Shown here: positions 35,621 to 43,204 of the stretch, in pieces
Numbering within the stretch: position 1 is the first letter of the stretch
Layout: the number at the start of each line of letters is the position of its first letter
Assembly (NCBI RefSeq): GCF_000749845.1
Contig: NZ_JQHM01000010.1
Location: forward strand, 1 to 64,000
Reading direction: 5' to 3'
Source: Pectobacterium betavasculorum
GTDB taxonomy: Bacteria; Pseudomonadota; Gammaproteobacteria; Enterobacterales; Enterobacteriaceae
Length of the DNA stretch: 64,000 bases
Notes under the pieces: generated by a model
The model's input: only the letters and a program-made list of their open reading frames with translations
Databases searched by the model: none
Told to the model about the DNA's origin: nothing
Program-made: the position numbers and the translations under genes

Positions 35621-36175
35621 ATGAAGAAGATTTTGCTCGTTGCTGGTGCTGCTCTTGTTCTGGCGGGATGTGGTGAGAAAGGCGACTTTGAAAAGGCTAT
35701 CAACGCGAAAATTGCAAAATCAAAGGTGTGCACTAAATCAAGGACAGATCACTTTGCGTTCAACAAAGGTTTTCCAGTAAAGGTTAATCATGGCTACCGT
35801 TCTGCTGGATACAATGTCAGCGATGAAATCCTAAGAGGGCTTGTTGAGCAGGGTCTGCTCACTGTTTCGCAGCAACCTAACGGCTTTGGCAGCGTTGATG
35901 TTCTGGAAGTAACAGACAAAGGACAAGAGGTTGAATTTTGGAACCGTGAGGAAGGTGCCTGCGTTGGTCATCGTGTTGTAGCTGAGATCACAAGCTGGAC
36001 TGAACCGAGTGATGGTAATAGCGCTAAAATCACACAAGTGACTTATACGTGGAAACTCGACGCTGTTCCGGGGTGGGTGGATAAAAATGCGTTCTCTGGC
36101 GTGAAGGGGATGGCTGAACCAGAAGAAGCAAAAATTGTTCTGGTGAAAACCAATAAGGGCTGGGCCGTACGGTAA
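35621..36175 (+). CDS. Hypothetical lipoprotein
   Basis: 184 residues, start MKKILLVAGAALVLAGCGEK with a canonical lipobox LAGC; AGGAAG precedes the ATG. The mature domain starts with a FEKAINAKIAKSKVC helix and contains two cysteines that could form a disulfide, plus a beta-rich C-terminal half (VTYTWKLDAVPGW). Family not recognised. Followed 17 bp later by a membrane protein gene, probably the same operon. Confidence 0.75.
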   Translation: MKKILLVAGAALVLAGCGEKGDFEKAINAKIAKSKVCTKSRTDHFAFNKGFPVKVNHGYRSAGYNVSDEILRGLVEQGLLTVSQQPNGFGSVDVLEVTDKGQEVEFWNREEGACVGHRVVAEITSWTEPSDGNSAKITQVTYTWKLDAVPGWVDKNAFSGVKGMAEPEEAKIVLVKTNKGWAVR

Positions 36176-36192
36176 TTACAGGAAAAGACGCT

Positions 36193-36831
36193 ATGAACAC
36201 TATCTATTGGGCGTTTTTCATTGGCCTGCTGATAAACATACCATCACTGGCTCCGGTGCTGTTTCTCCGTAAGGTATCAAAGAAAGTGAAGGTATCGATG
36301 GCGGTGAGGCTTTTCCTTCTTAACGCCTTCTTAGTCATATCTCTGGTGACGGTATCGCAGAATACAACACAAAAATATGGGCTGTTTCCTATATGGCTGG
36401 TCTTTGCCGCCATTGGGCTATTTGTGGTCATGCTGGTGCCAACGGTAAAATTTATGCGTAATCATTTAACTGTAGGTAAAAGCAGGGCTGTTATCCTGTC
36501 ATCATTCCTGATTGTCTATGCCATTAGGTTTCATGGCGTTTTTTCAGTTGGAAATGGTAGTGGATATACGCTTAACGGATACAATGCAGTATGGACATTT
36601 TTCTTTTTGTTTGCCAGTTTGTTGGTTTATCTCGGTTGTGCTGGGAGTAAAACATATTCTGGATCTTATGCGCCGCACTCAGATTATGTTGAGCCGACCA
36701 AAGAATATGAAACACAATCCCAAATTGACTACGATATTGCTGTGAAGGGGCGGAGTGTCCTATCTGATCCCAATCTGAGCATCGTTGAGCAACAGCGTTA
36801 TCGCGATGCTATTGAAAAAAGAGATAATTAA
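36193..36831 (+). CDS. Hypothetical inner membrane protein
   Basis: 212 residues with four to five predicted membrane segments (~5-25, 38-56, 68-90, 102-122, 133-152) and a polar C-terminal tail rich in Tyr, Ser and acid residues. No family recognised. Downstream of the lipoprotein gene. A hairpin-like AGCCGA..TCGGCT sequence follows its stop. Confidence 0.7.
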   Translation: MNTIYWAFFIGLLINIPSLAPVLFLRKVSKKVKVSMAVRLFLLNAFLVISLVTVSQNTTQKYGLFPIWLVFAAIGLFVVMLVPTVKFMRNHLTVGKSRAVILSSFLIVYAIRFHGVFSVGNGSGYTLNGYNAVWTFFFLFASLLVYLGCAGSKTYSGSYAPHSDYVEPTKEYETQSQIDYDIAVKGRSVLSDPNLSIVEQQRYRDAIEKRDN

Positions 36832-36886
36832 TACTAACCATTTAATAAAAAGCCGAATAACATCGGCTTTTTATCAGATTTAAATT

Positions 36887-37489
36887 TCATCGAGACTTTG
36901 CTAACCATATCGTTCTTTCACAGCTGGGATCATTTTCTATATGATAAATAATATCAAAACCATTATTATCTAACTGGCTGCGATATTCTTCCGGTGATAA
37001 GCTGGCATGGTATAGGTCATCACCAAGAAATTTTCTGATAACTTCCCCATCATGGGTTCCGCTGGTAAACATTAGCATTGTTCCTTTGTGAGAATGTGCC
37101 TTATAGAGAGGAAACATTTTTCTTTGGTCATGCTGAGTTAGATGGAAGAAGCTGTCCCAAGCAAGGATGCCATCAAAGGATTTATTCAGTGATAGTGAGC
37201 GCATATCGCCTATAATCCAGTTATGCGAAGGATGACGTTTTATGCAGAGTTCAATTAATGGTGAAGATGAGTCAATCCCTGTAAGCTTATATCCTTGATT
37301 GATTATATATCCACCCAGCGGATTACCAGAACCACAGCCAATGTCAAGTATATTGCCGTTCGATGGGGTTTCTGATAAAAAACGCTCCATCCAAGATTTC
37401 TCACGGAAATTTTTTTGCCTTATCTCATCCCATTTATGAGCATGTTTTTTATAAAAATCAATGGTGGTTTCTGATATAGGGTTTGGCAT
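36887..37489 (-). CDS. Class I SAM-dependent methyltransferase
   Basis: 200 residues from MPNPISETTIDFYKKHAHKW; this second ATG is preferred because AGAGG precedes it. Motif I ILDIGCGSGNPLGGYI (~48-63), motif II LTGIDSS, and IIGDMRSLSLN. The substrate is unknown; related small methyltransferases act on small molecules. Expression appears independent of the flanking genes. Confidence 0.85.
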   Translation of the reverse strand: MPNPISETTIDFYKKHAHKWDEIRQKNFREKSWMERFLSETPSNGNILDIGCGSGNPLGGYIINQGYKLTGIDSSSPLIELCIKRHPSHNWIIGDMRSLSLNKSFDGILAWDSFFHLTQHDQRKMFPLYKAHSHKGTMLMFTSGTHDGEVIRKFLGDDLYHASLSPEEYRSQLDNNGFDIIYHIENDPSCERTIWLAKSR

Positions 37490-37567
37490 AAAACCTCTGT
37501 TAGCAACATAATTTATAGACATTGAATACCATGTTTCGTCCGTTCAATCCAATTGCTTGTTTTACAT

Positions 37568-37849
37568 TCAATCGTGATGATAACCCGGCGGTTTCAACTG
37601 TGGTGTAGGCGGTTTTCTATCCCCCGAAAGCGTAGGTATGTATTCCAGAGCGCTATCTGGTTGTTCGGGCTTAAGCTGACGGCTTGGGAAACGCCTGATC
37701 TCCTCCTTGGTAGGCTTGTAATCATCACTATTAAATTTGACACGTCTTTCATGCTCAGCACGTGGTACATAGATCCCCTGCACTTCATCAAACACATAGT
37801 TTTCGGCAACACGCTTGTCATGGTCAACATCAGGAGCAACAGGCTTCTT
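37568..37849 (-). pseudogene. Detached 3' part of relaxase gene after amber codon
   Basis: 93 codons in the same frame as the relaxase and immediately after its TAG (37850-37852): KKPVAPDVDHDKRVAENY, then HERRVKFNSDDYKPTKEEIR and a proline-rich end. The frame is open, and its codon use and hydrophilic composition match the relaxase, so this was once its C-terminus. Without readthrough it is not translated unless an internal start is used. Confidence 0.7.
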
Positions 37850-38956
37850 CTAGGCCCAGACAAATTTCTCTTTTATGTATTCAACCACCAGTAGGGTGAA
37901 ACGCTTGAACACATTACTCTGACGAGGTTTAACCTGCTTCCACTTACTTTTAACAGAAGCGCGTTTAACCACTCTGGTAGTTGAAGAGGATGGAGTTTTC
38001 AATTTGCTGCGTATATGAGGTGCAGAGGCTACCAGAACAGGTTTTTGGCCTTCGGATGATGATGACTGCGAACCTGTTTCTGGCAATACGATTTCAACAG
38101 GCTCAGGCAGTTCGGATACGGTGAAACTTCTGAGGTCAACAACGATCTGAAGATCCAAATCTTTGAATGTGTTGTATGTGGCCTGAGCTTCTTGTTTCAT
38201 CTCATCACGAACAGCCTGTTCAGCAGCACGATTCTCCTGAACGTGCTTATTGTTCCACTTGGCACGATGAACACGCTGCATTGGTGGACGGCTGGTCAAT
38301 GTTGCCTTTGCAAGCCATAACGCTTTTTCTTCAACATCCAATGTAATAGCGGCGGTTTCGACTGCTTCCGCGTGTTGAGCACCAATAGAGCGATGATCAA
38401 TACGTTCATTACTGCCAGCAGCAGTAAGATAGCGATTGGCAATCACTGACCATGATTCGCGCCAAAGGATCACGTTTTTCTTGTCGTTCCAGCTTCTTTC
38501 TTTTTTACCGAAGCCATCAGCGGTGATCGGTTTTAATGTCAACATCACATGCGCATGAGGATTATTGCTATCAAGATCGTGAAATGCGATATCAGCAATC
38601 ATTCCCTTATCAACGAAGTTTTTCTGACAGTATTCGGCTACTAATTTTATCTTGGCTTCATTGCTAAGCTCACAGGGAATAGCCACATCAAAATAACGGG
38701 CTGTCTGACCATCTTTCTGACGCTCGACCCTTTCAACCTCATTCCATAAAGCGGCAGAGCTTTCAATAATATGAGCAGGGGCGGAAACAGGTGCTAATAT
38801 CTGATGATGGAATAAATCTGTCCTGTGGCTGAAATCATATGGGTTTCCAGTGCGATCATCTGTTATTCTGCAACGCGCATGATAAGCAGCCTTCCTACAG
38901 GAAGACATGCCCTCAGAACGTTTCACAATTTTAAACTCCAGATGAAAAATCGCCAT
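37850..38956 (-). CDS. mobA: MobA/MobL (MobQ) relaxase, possibly truncated by TAG
   Basis: 368 residues from MAIFHLEFKIVKRSEGMSSC. MobQ-type relaxase: catalytic tyrosine near Y25 (KAAYHARC), and the metal-binding histidine triad at H126 (IAFHDLD) and HAHVM (134-138). It would nick the oriT located ~115-145 bp upstream and lead DNA transfer using a helper conjugation system. An in-frame TAG ends the protein; another 93 codons stay open in the same frame. The relaxase domain itself is intact. Confidence 0.9.
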   Translation of the reverse strand: MAIFHLEFKIVKRSEGMSSCRKAAYHARCRITDDRTGNPYDFSHRTDLFHHQILAPVSAPAHIIESSAALWNEVERVERQKDGQTARYFDVAIPCELSNEAKIKLVAEYCQKNFVDKGMIADIAFHDLDSNNPHAHVMLTLKPITADGFGKKERSWNDKKNVILWRESWSVIANRYLTAAGSNERIDHRSIGAQHAEAVETAAITLDVEEKALWLAKATLTSRPPMQRVHRAKWNNKHVQENRAAEQAVRDEMKQEAQATYNTFKDLDLQIVVDLRSFTVSELPEPVEIVLPETGSQSSSSEGQKPVLVASAPHIRSKLKTPSSSTTRVVKRASVKSKWKQVKPRQSNVFKRFTLLVVEYIKEKFVWA

Positions 38957-39069
38957 ATAATAAATAACCTCAAATATAACTATGTTGCTGTTAGTTTTTC
39001 GTAAGAAAAACTTTTGTGTTGACGTTGACCTTTCTTTTAGCCTGCGGCAGGCAACCGTCGGTAGACCCC

Positions 39070-39100
39070 ACACGCTCACGAAGTGAGTGTATAAGTGGGC
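39070..39100. other. oriT: Putative origin of transfer (oriT)
   Basis: Inverted repeat ACACGCTCAC-GAA-GTGAGTGT (39070-39090) followed one base later by TAAGTGGGC (39092-39100). RSF1010/R1162-type oriTs have an inverted repeat with a GAA loop followed by TAAGTGCGC at the nick. The agreement and its position just upstream of mobA make this the likely nic region. Confidence 0.72.
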
Positions 39101-39578
39101 ATTGTTTTCTCTAACAATGTAAAAACCGCTTACTTAATTAATACGAAATATATGAATGTCTGTAAAACCAGAACAGAACAAAACGCCAAATTAAGCGGCG
39201 CTATATGGATGAAAGGGCGAAGTATTCCGCTATATTAAACAGAGGGGTTTTGGATGGTGTCCGAAGGACAAGAAAAATGTTAATTTTTCCCGCCGTAAGG
39301 CGGGAAAACACTCAAACAAGAAAATAGTGGCTTTTATCTGTAGTTTCTCTGTTGCACAATTCACAGCTTAAAATGGAAAATCAGAGTGAAAAATTAACAG
39401 ATAAAATTAAAAATACTAACGAGAAAAATTAAGTAACGTGGTGAGTATTAGACAAAACAGTGAGTGATTACTATCGCATAGTGTTGCTTAATTTAATTTT
39501 CTGCCATAATTTTTGCAATTTCATTCAGCTGGTCAGACCGCCATGCCTTAATGGTATGAAATTTATGGGACAGTTAGC

Positions 39579-39625
39579 CGCTCATATATAAGCGCTTAAC
39601 CCACTTAATCGCTCATTTGTGAGCG
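39579..39625. promoter_or_regulatory. Paired palindromic operator-like sites
   Basis: CGCTCATATATAAGCG (39579-39594) and CGCTCATTTGTGAGCG (39610-39625), each followed by a TTAA-containing sequence, spaced 31 bp centre to centre. They lie about 90-140 bp upstream of the rightward small gene cluster, where a repressor of mobilization genes could bind. Confidence 0.5.
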
Positions 39626-39715
39626 GTTAAGTTAATTATATAGTGGCTAACAACTAAACTTGTCAATATGGGTGATATAAGTTAAATAAAATGGAACGTG
39701 AAAAAGGAGAATAAC

Positions 39716-39820
39716 ATGAAACTTGGTGAGTTGGATGAAACAGCATTAATTTTAATTGGCATTAATGCTGTGATATGGGCTATTAATGTCAGTCTTGTGA
39801 GCTTGTATTTTATAAAATAA
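39716..39820 (+). CDS. 34-residue single-pass membrane peptide
   Basis: MKLGELDETALILIGINAVI then a hydrophobic stretch, with AAGGAG positioned 6 bp upstream of the ATG. One membrane segment covers most of the protein. Very short, but the ribosome site, spacing and direction with the following mob genes support it. Function unknown. Confidence 0.5.
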   Translation: MKLGELDETALILIGINAVIWAINVSLVSLYFIK

Positions 39821-39892
39821 AATGAGTTTCCTATATTGATAATTATTCAAAATATGGTAAAGGATAATGAACAACAAACACAAGGAGGTTTA

Positions 39893-40147
39893 ATGTATAA
39901 AAATAACGATGAAGCCATTGATTGGGAAGCCAAAAAACTTCTTGATGAAGGTGTTTATACCGATACAGAACAAGCCTATTTAGAAGCAGAAAAACGAGTG
40001 AATCAGATAAGGGAGAAATTCAGAGAGCATCAGGTTAAACAGCAATTTAAATTGAAGATAAAATCAATCAAGAAAAAACTGAATAATGATGACTATGCGA
40101 ATGTTCCTTATAATAAAAATAGAAAATATTGGGAGAGTGACATATGA
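39893..40147 (+). CDS. Small mobilization-region protein
   Basis: 84 residues from MYKNNDEAIDWEAKKLLDEG, ATG preceded by AAGGAGG. Acidic N-terminal half, then a strongly basic helical region (RVNQIREKFREHQVKQQF, KIKSIKKKL). Overlaps the next gene by ATGA. Probably a DNA- or relaxase-binding accessory protein, by location only. Confidence 0.6.
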   Translation: MYKNNDEAIDWEAKKLLDEGVYTDTEQAYLEAEKRVNQIREKFREHQVKQQFKLKIKSIKKKLNNDDYANVPYNKNRKYWESDI

Positions 40148-40428
40148 CAACAAAGACAATCAAACAGCAAATTGCTTCAGCACAGGAACGCTTATTCTTC
40201 TTGGAAGCTAAAAAGAAACAACAAACAAAAAAAGAAAATACACGTCAGAAAATTATTTTCGGTGCAGAGGTTGCCAAAGCCTTAGGATGTGATATTGGTT
40301 ATGTAGATAAGGAACTGGTCTTTGGGATTCTGCTTGATATCCCGAATCTTCATGAAAGTGATGTTGATGCCTACAGAGCACAAGGCCAAGTCTATATCGA
40401 AAGTGTTTTAAATAAATCCAAGTCCTAA
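40144..40428 (+). CDS. MobC/TraD-like mobilization accessory protein
   Basis: 94 residues. N-terminal coiled-coil-like KQQIASAQERLFFLEAKKKQ, then NTRQKIIFGAEVAKALGCD, which resembles the conserved RRKIxLGxxVxKAG motif of small TraD/MobC proteins of MobQ systems, and a LLDIPNLHESDVDAYRAQG tail. Such proteins help the relaxase open oriT. A terminator-like hairpin follows. Confidence 0.65.
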   Translation: MTTKTIKQQIASAQERLFFLEAKKKQQTKKENTRQKIIFGAEVAKALGCDIGYVDKELVFGILLDIPNLHESDVDAYRAQGQVYIESVLNKSKS

Positions 40429-40455
40429 TCATGTTTTTCACGCCCGAACGGTGAA

Positions 40456-40482
40456 CCGGCCTAAAACTTGCTTTTAGACCGG
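40456..40482 (+). terminator. Hairpin after mob genes
   Basis: CCGG-c-CTAAAA pairs with TTTTAG-a-CCGG around CTTGC, about 30 bp beyond the mobilization gene. Terminator-like but without T-run. Confidence 0.5.
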
Positions 40483-40597
40483 TGAACTGTTGAGCAAGCC
40501 CCAGAGGGCGCGGTAGTTATCGAAATAATAGATAATAAATTTGTTTTTAATCCTAACTTAATTATACCATTAATGTATAGCATAGGAGGTATTATTA

Positions 40598-40861
40598 ATG
40601 TTGGGTAAAGTAAAAATGTATTCAGTTCAAAAGACAAAACAACTAAATGTTTCTCTTATTTGTGGTCTTGCATTGTTTTCAATAGATTCTTGTTTTGTGT
40701 CGTATTTGGTTGATCTAATAGATGAAAATGAAAGAATGAACTATTGCCTGACACATTACAATGAAGGGAAAGGCACGACGGAAGCAATGATAACAATAGC
40801 AAGAAAGATCTGTATCAACTACCCGATGTATATAAATACAAACGCCATTGCCAATCATTAG
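40598..40861 (+). CDS. Hypothetical 87-residue protein
   Basis: Strong AGGAGGT ribosome site before the ATG. A hydrophobic segment (LNVSLICGLALFSIDSCF, ~17-34) suggests a signal anchor or short membrane protein, followed by a polar C-terminal half with four cysteines overall. Family not recognised. It lies directly upstream of pilV. Confidence 0.55.
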   Translation: MLGKVKMYSVQKTKQLNVSLICGLALFSIDSCFVSYLVDLIDENERMNYCLTHYNEGKGTTEAMITIARKICINYPMYINTNAIANH

Positions 40862-40946
40862 TGTCTTTTCTGATTTCTCTTTATGTTTTACCTTGAACTC
40901 TTTTTATTTTCTGTTAATTAATGATTACGTGAAAATAAAAAGGGCG

Positions 40947-42527
40947 ATGAAAATGAAAATATTAAACAAAAAAGGTTTTTCCTTATTGGAAATAACATTG
41001 GTTTTAGGTATTAGCACTGCAATGGCTTTTATGAAGTTTCAGGACATGAAAAAAGATCAAGAAAATATCATGGCGAATACCGTTGGTGCTCAAATGAAAC
41101 AGATGGGGGAGGCGGTTAACCGATATATCAGCATCCGCTATGACAAGCTTTCAACCCTGTCATCCAGCAGCAGCCAGACCAGCGATCCGGGACCAAGAAC
41201 CTGTTCGGCTAATGGCTGTGAAATTACCTATCAGACGTTGCTCAATGAAGGGTTGCTTCCTGCGGGACATACTGGCGTCAACATGCAAAAGTCTTCTTAT
41301 AAGATCTTGTTAAAACGCGCTGGAACCACACCTAACTATGTTATCAATGGACTGATAATAACAACCTTGCCTTGGACCGAAGGAAACCGTGTTCGCTATG
41401 ACTTGTTAGGCAAAGCCATGCAAGCTGCTGGCATTGATAGCGGCATGACGCAATCAGCATCTGTTGCATCAGGTTCAGGTGGTCAATGGACAGAAAGCCA
41501 AAATAATTATAGTGGGATCAACGCAGCGGGATTGTTGGCCTACCGAACAGGATACGATTCCTCTATGTATTCGGTTTACCTGCGTCGTGATGGCACATTA
41601 CCAATGACGGGCGATCTCAACATGGGAGGCCAAAGCATCAACAACGCCAAAGACATTACCGCGTCAGGTGATGTCAATGCGGCTTCTTTCAATGGTTCCT
41701 ATGGGCGCTTTGCCAAGAACGTGAGCGTTTCAGAAGATTTTTCAGTGACGGGCTTCTCCTCCTTTGGCAAAAACGTATCAATGAATAGCTACCTTACCGT
41801 TAAGAACGGCGTGGATTCTGATAGCTATGTAGCGGCTAAAACCAACAGCAGTCGTCTTCAGATTGGGGGCGGTGGTTCCAGTAATCAGAATGCAGTGTTG
41901 ATTAATGTCTCAGGCGGTGCGGGTGATGGTTATCTCTCCCTCAATGGTGATAACAACTCATCTGTTAAGCTGGATGTATGGGGAAGTCAAAAGATACGTG
42001 GTGATCTTGTTTTGTCAGCGTCAAATGATGGCAAAACCACGGGCGGGATCAGTGCATCAGGCAATATAGCGGGTAGATATATTCAACCAACATCAATAGC
42101 CACAACCGGGGAGACATGCTCATCTAACGGGCTTATCAGCAAGGCTGTCAATGGTTCGCCTGTGTGGTGTGTTGATGGCGTATGGAAGGGTAATGAAGGG
42201 AACACGATTGTTTCGTCAGGGAATATCAGCAACAATTCGGCGTTTACTTGCAGAAGTGGCGCTTCTGGTAAAATATTGGTTCACGCCTACTTCAATTGGG
42301 TGGTTTACTATGCCGTTTATCAAATGACAGCCAATCTTTATGCTAACGGGCTGCTAGTTGAATCAGATAAGACTGCTGCTTTTGAATACGATCATGGCAG
42401 GGCATCCGGTTCGAGCGTGACGCTATTCCACACGTTAGAGACTCCATCGGGCAGTGATTATACCTTTTCAGTTGCGGCAACTAGCGATAACCTTGTTAAG
42501 GTGAGTTATTCCTGTGTTGGTGTTTAA
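40947..42527 (+). CDS. pilV: Orphan shufflon-type PilV minor pilin/adhesin
   Basis: 526 residues. The start MKMKILNKKGFSLLEITLVLG carries a class III prepilin cleavage site (G^FSLLE) and a hydrophobic assembly helix. The middle (DGTLPMTGDLNMGGQSINNA, repeats with SFNG, GRFAKNVSV) and overall plan match PilV of R64-type conjugative pili, where PilV is the tip adhesin that recognises recipient LPS. The C-terminal part (CRSGASGKILVHAYFN onward) is the variable recognition domain. No other pilus gene or shufflon recombinase (rci) is present in the window. Confidence 0.85.
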   Translation: MKMKILNKKGFSLLEITLVLGISTAMAFMKFQDMKKDQENIMANTVGAQMKQMGEAVNRYISIRYDKLSTLSSSSSQTSDPGPRTCSANGCEITYQTLLNEGLLPAGHTGVNMQKSSYKILLKRAGTTPNYVINGLIITTLPWTEGNRVRYDLLGKAMQAAGIDSGMTQSASVASGSGGQWTESQNNYSGINAAGLLAYRTGYDSSMYSVYLRRDGTLPMTGDLNMGGQSINNAKDITASGDVNAASFNGSYGRFAKNVSVSEDFSVTGFSSFGKNVSMNSYLTVKNGVDSDSYVAAKTNSSRLQIGGGGSSNQNAVLINVSGGAGDGYLSLNGDNNSSVKLDVWGSQKIRGDLVLSASNDGKTTGGISASGNIAGRYIQPTSIATTGETCSSNGLISKAVNGSPVWCVDGVWKGNEGNTIVSSGNISNNSAFTCRSGASGKILVHAYFNWVVYYAVYQMTANLYANGLLVESDKTAAFEYDHGRASGSSVTLFHTLETPSGSDYTFSVAATSDNLVKVSYSCVGV

Positions 42528-42885
42528 GGTAATCCCTTGTATCAAGTAAATATCGAATGATACTATTGGTAATAATTTATCATCCAGTAAGGTATGGATG
42601 GATTAACAAATGCCTACCGCCCTTTTTCCATTTTATAGTTTCAGGCGAATGATTTTTTTATCCTACCTAATAAATGTGATTACATGGAAAAATGTGAACT
42701 GAAAGCTCCAGAGAAGTTATTTGTTTTTCTCCCTTATGGCGCTGTGCCGGGATATTTATAAGGGGATTTCAGGTCAGATAATCTCTATGGGTTAAATGTT
42801 TAATCCTCAATGTTATAAATAAAAAAGAGCAGTGAATTTTTCATTTATCGGTTATAATGATGATGCCGACTAATTATATATTTAA
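42528..42885. other. Intergenic region after pilV
   Basis: 358 bp, AT-rich, with no supported gene or shufflon-like inverted repeats around the pilV 3' end that I can see. Confidence 0.4.
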
Positions 42886-43119
42886 TTAACGAGGGATGCC
42901 TGCCAATGCTTTCCCCCAGATGTATTCTACTTCGTATTTTAGTTCTCTAGCTTTATTCTCGCATAATTTAAGAGCTTTTAACCATTGTTCTTCCGATGGT
43001 ATTTTTGATATGTCTTTAGAAACAATAACCATATATAAACATCGGCCTGTCCCTTTAGCTCCTGCAAGCAAACAAGCAATTTTAGTTTCGCTTACCAAAT
43101 CTATACAAGCTTTTCGCAT
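42886..43119 (-). CDS. Hypothetical 77-residue protein
   Basis: MRKACIDLVSETKIACLLAG after an AAGGAAAT site. Predicted alpha/beta, with CLYMVIVSKD strand and an amphipathic helix. No family recognised. Ends ~100 bp downstream of the ABC-3C operon on the same strand, so possibly cotranscribed. Confidence 0.55.
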   Translation of the reverse strand: MRKACIDLVSETKIACLLAGAKGTGRCLYMVIVSKDISKIPSEEQWLKALKLCENKARELKYEVEYIWGKALAGIPR

Positions 43120-43204
43120 TTCTATTTCCTTTTTTTGTTGATTTTATCTACTACATCTTGAATTACTTAACTCTATTGCTGCTTGGGTGAAATGTAACAA
43201 TAAT

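Larger units (their letters stand above)
38957..39715. other. Transfer-origin intergenic region
   Basis: 759 bp between mobA and the small mob-side genes. Holds the putative oriT and a pair of palindromes (39579, 39610). The rest is AT-rich with no supported gene. Confidence 0.5.

Noticed and set aside
37594..37863. 89-codon minus-strand frame overlapping the relaxase 3' part
   Set aside because: It is out of frame with the relaxase, and the in-frame continuation after the TAG is the better explanation of this stretch.
41600..42885. Shufflon inverted repeats at the pilV 3' end
   Set aside because: No sfx-like inverted repeats or partial alternative C-terminal segments were seen, and no recombinase gene is present.
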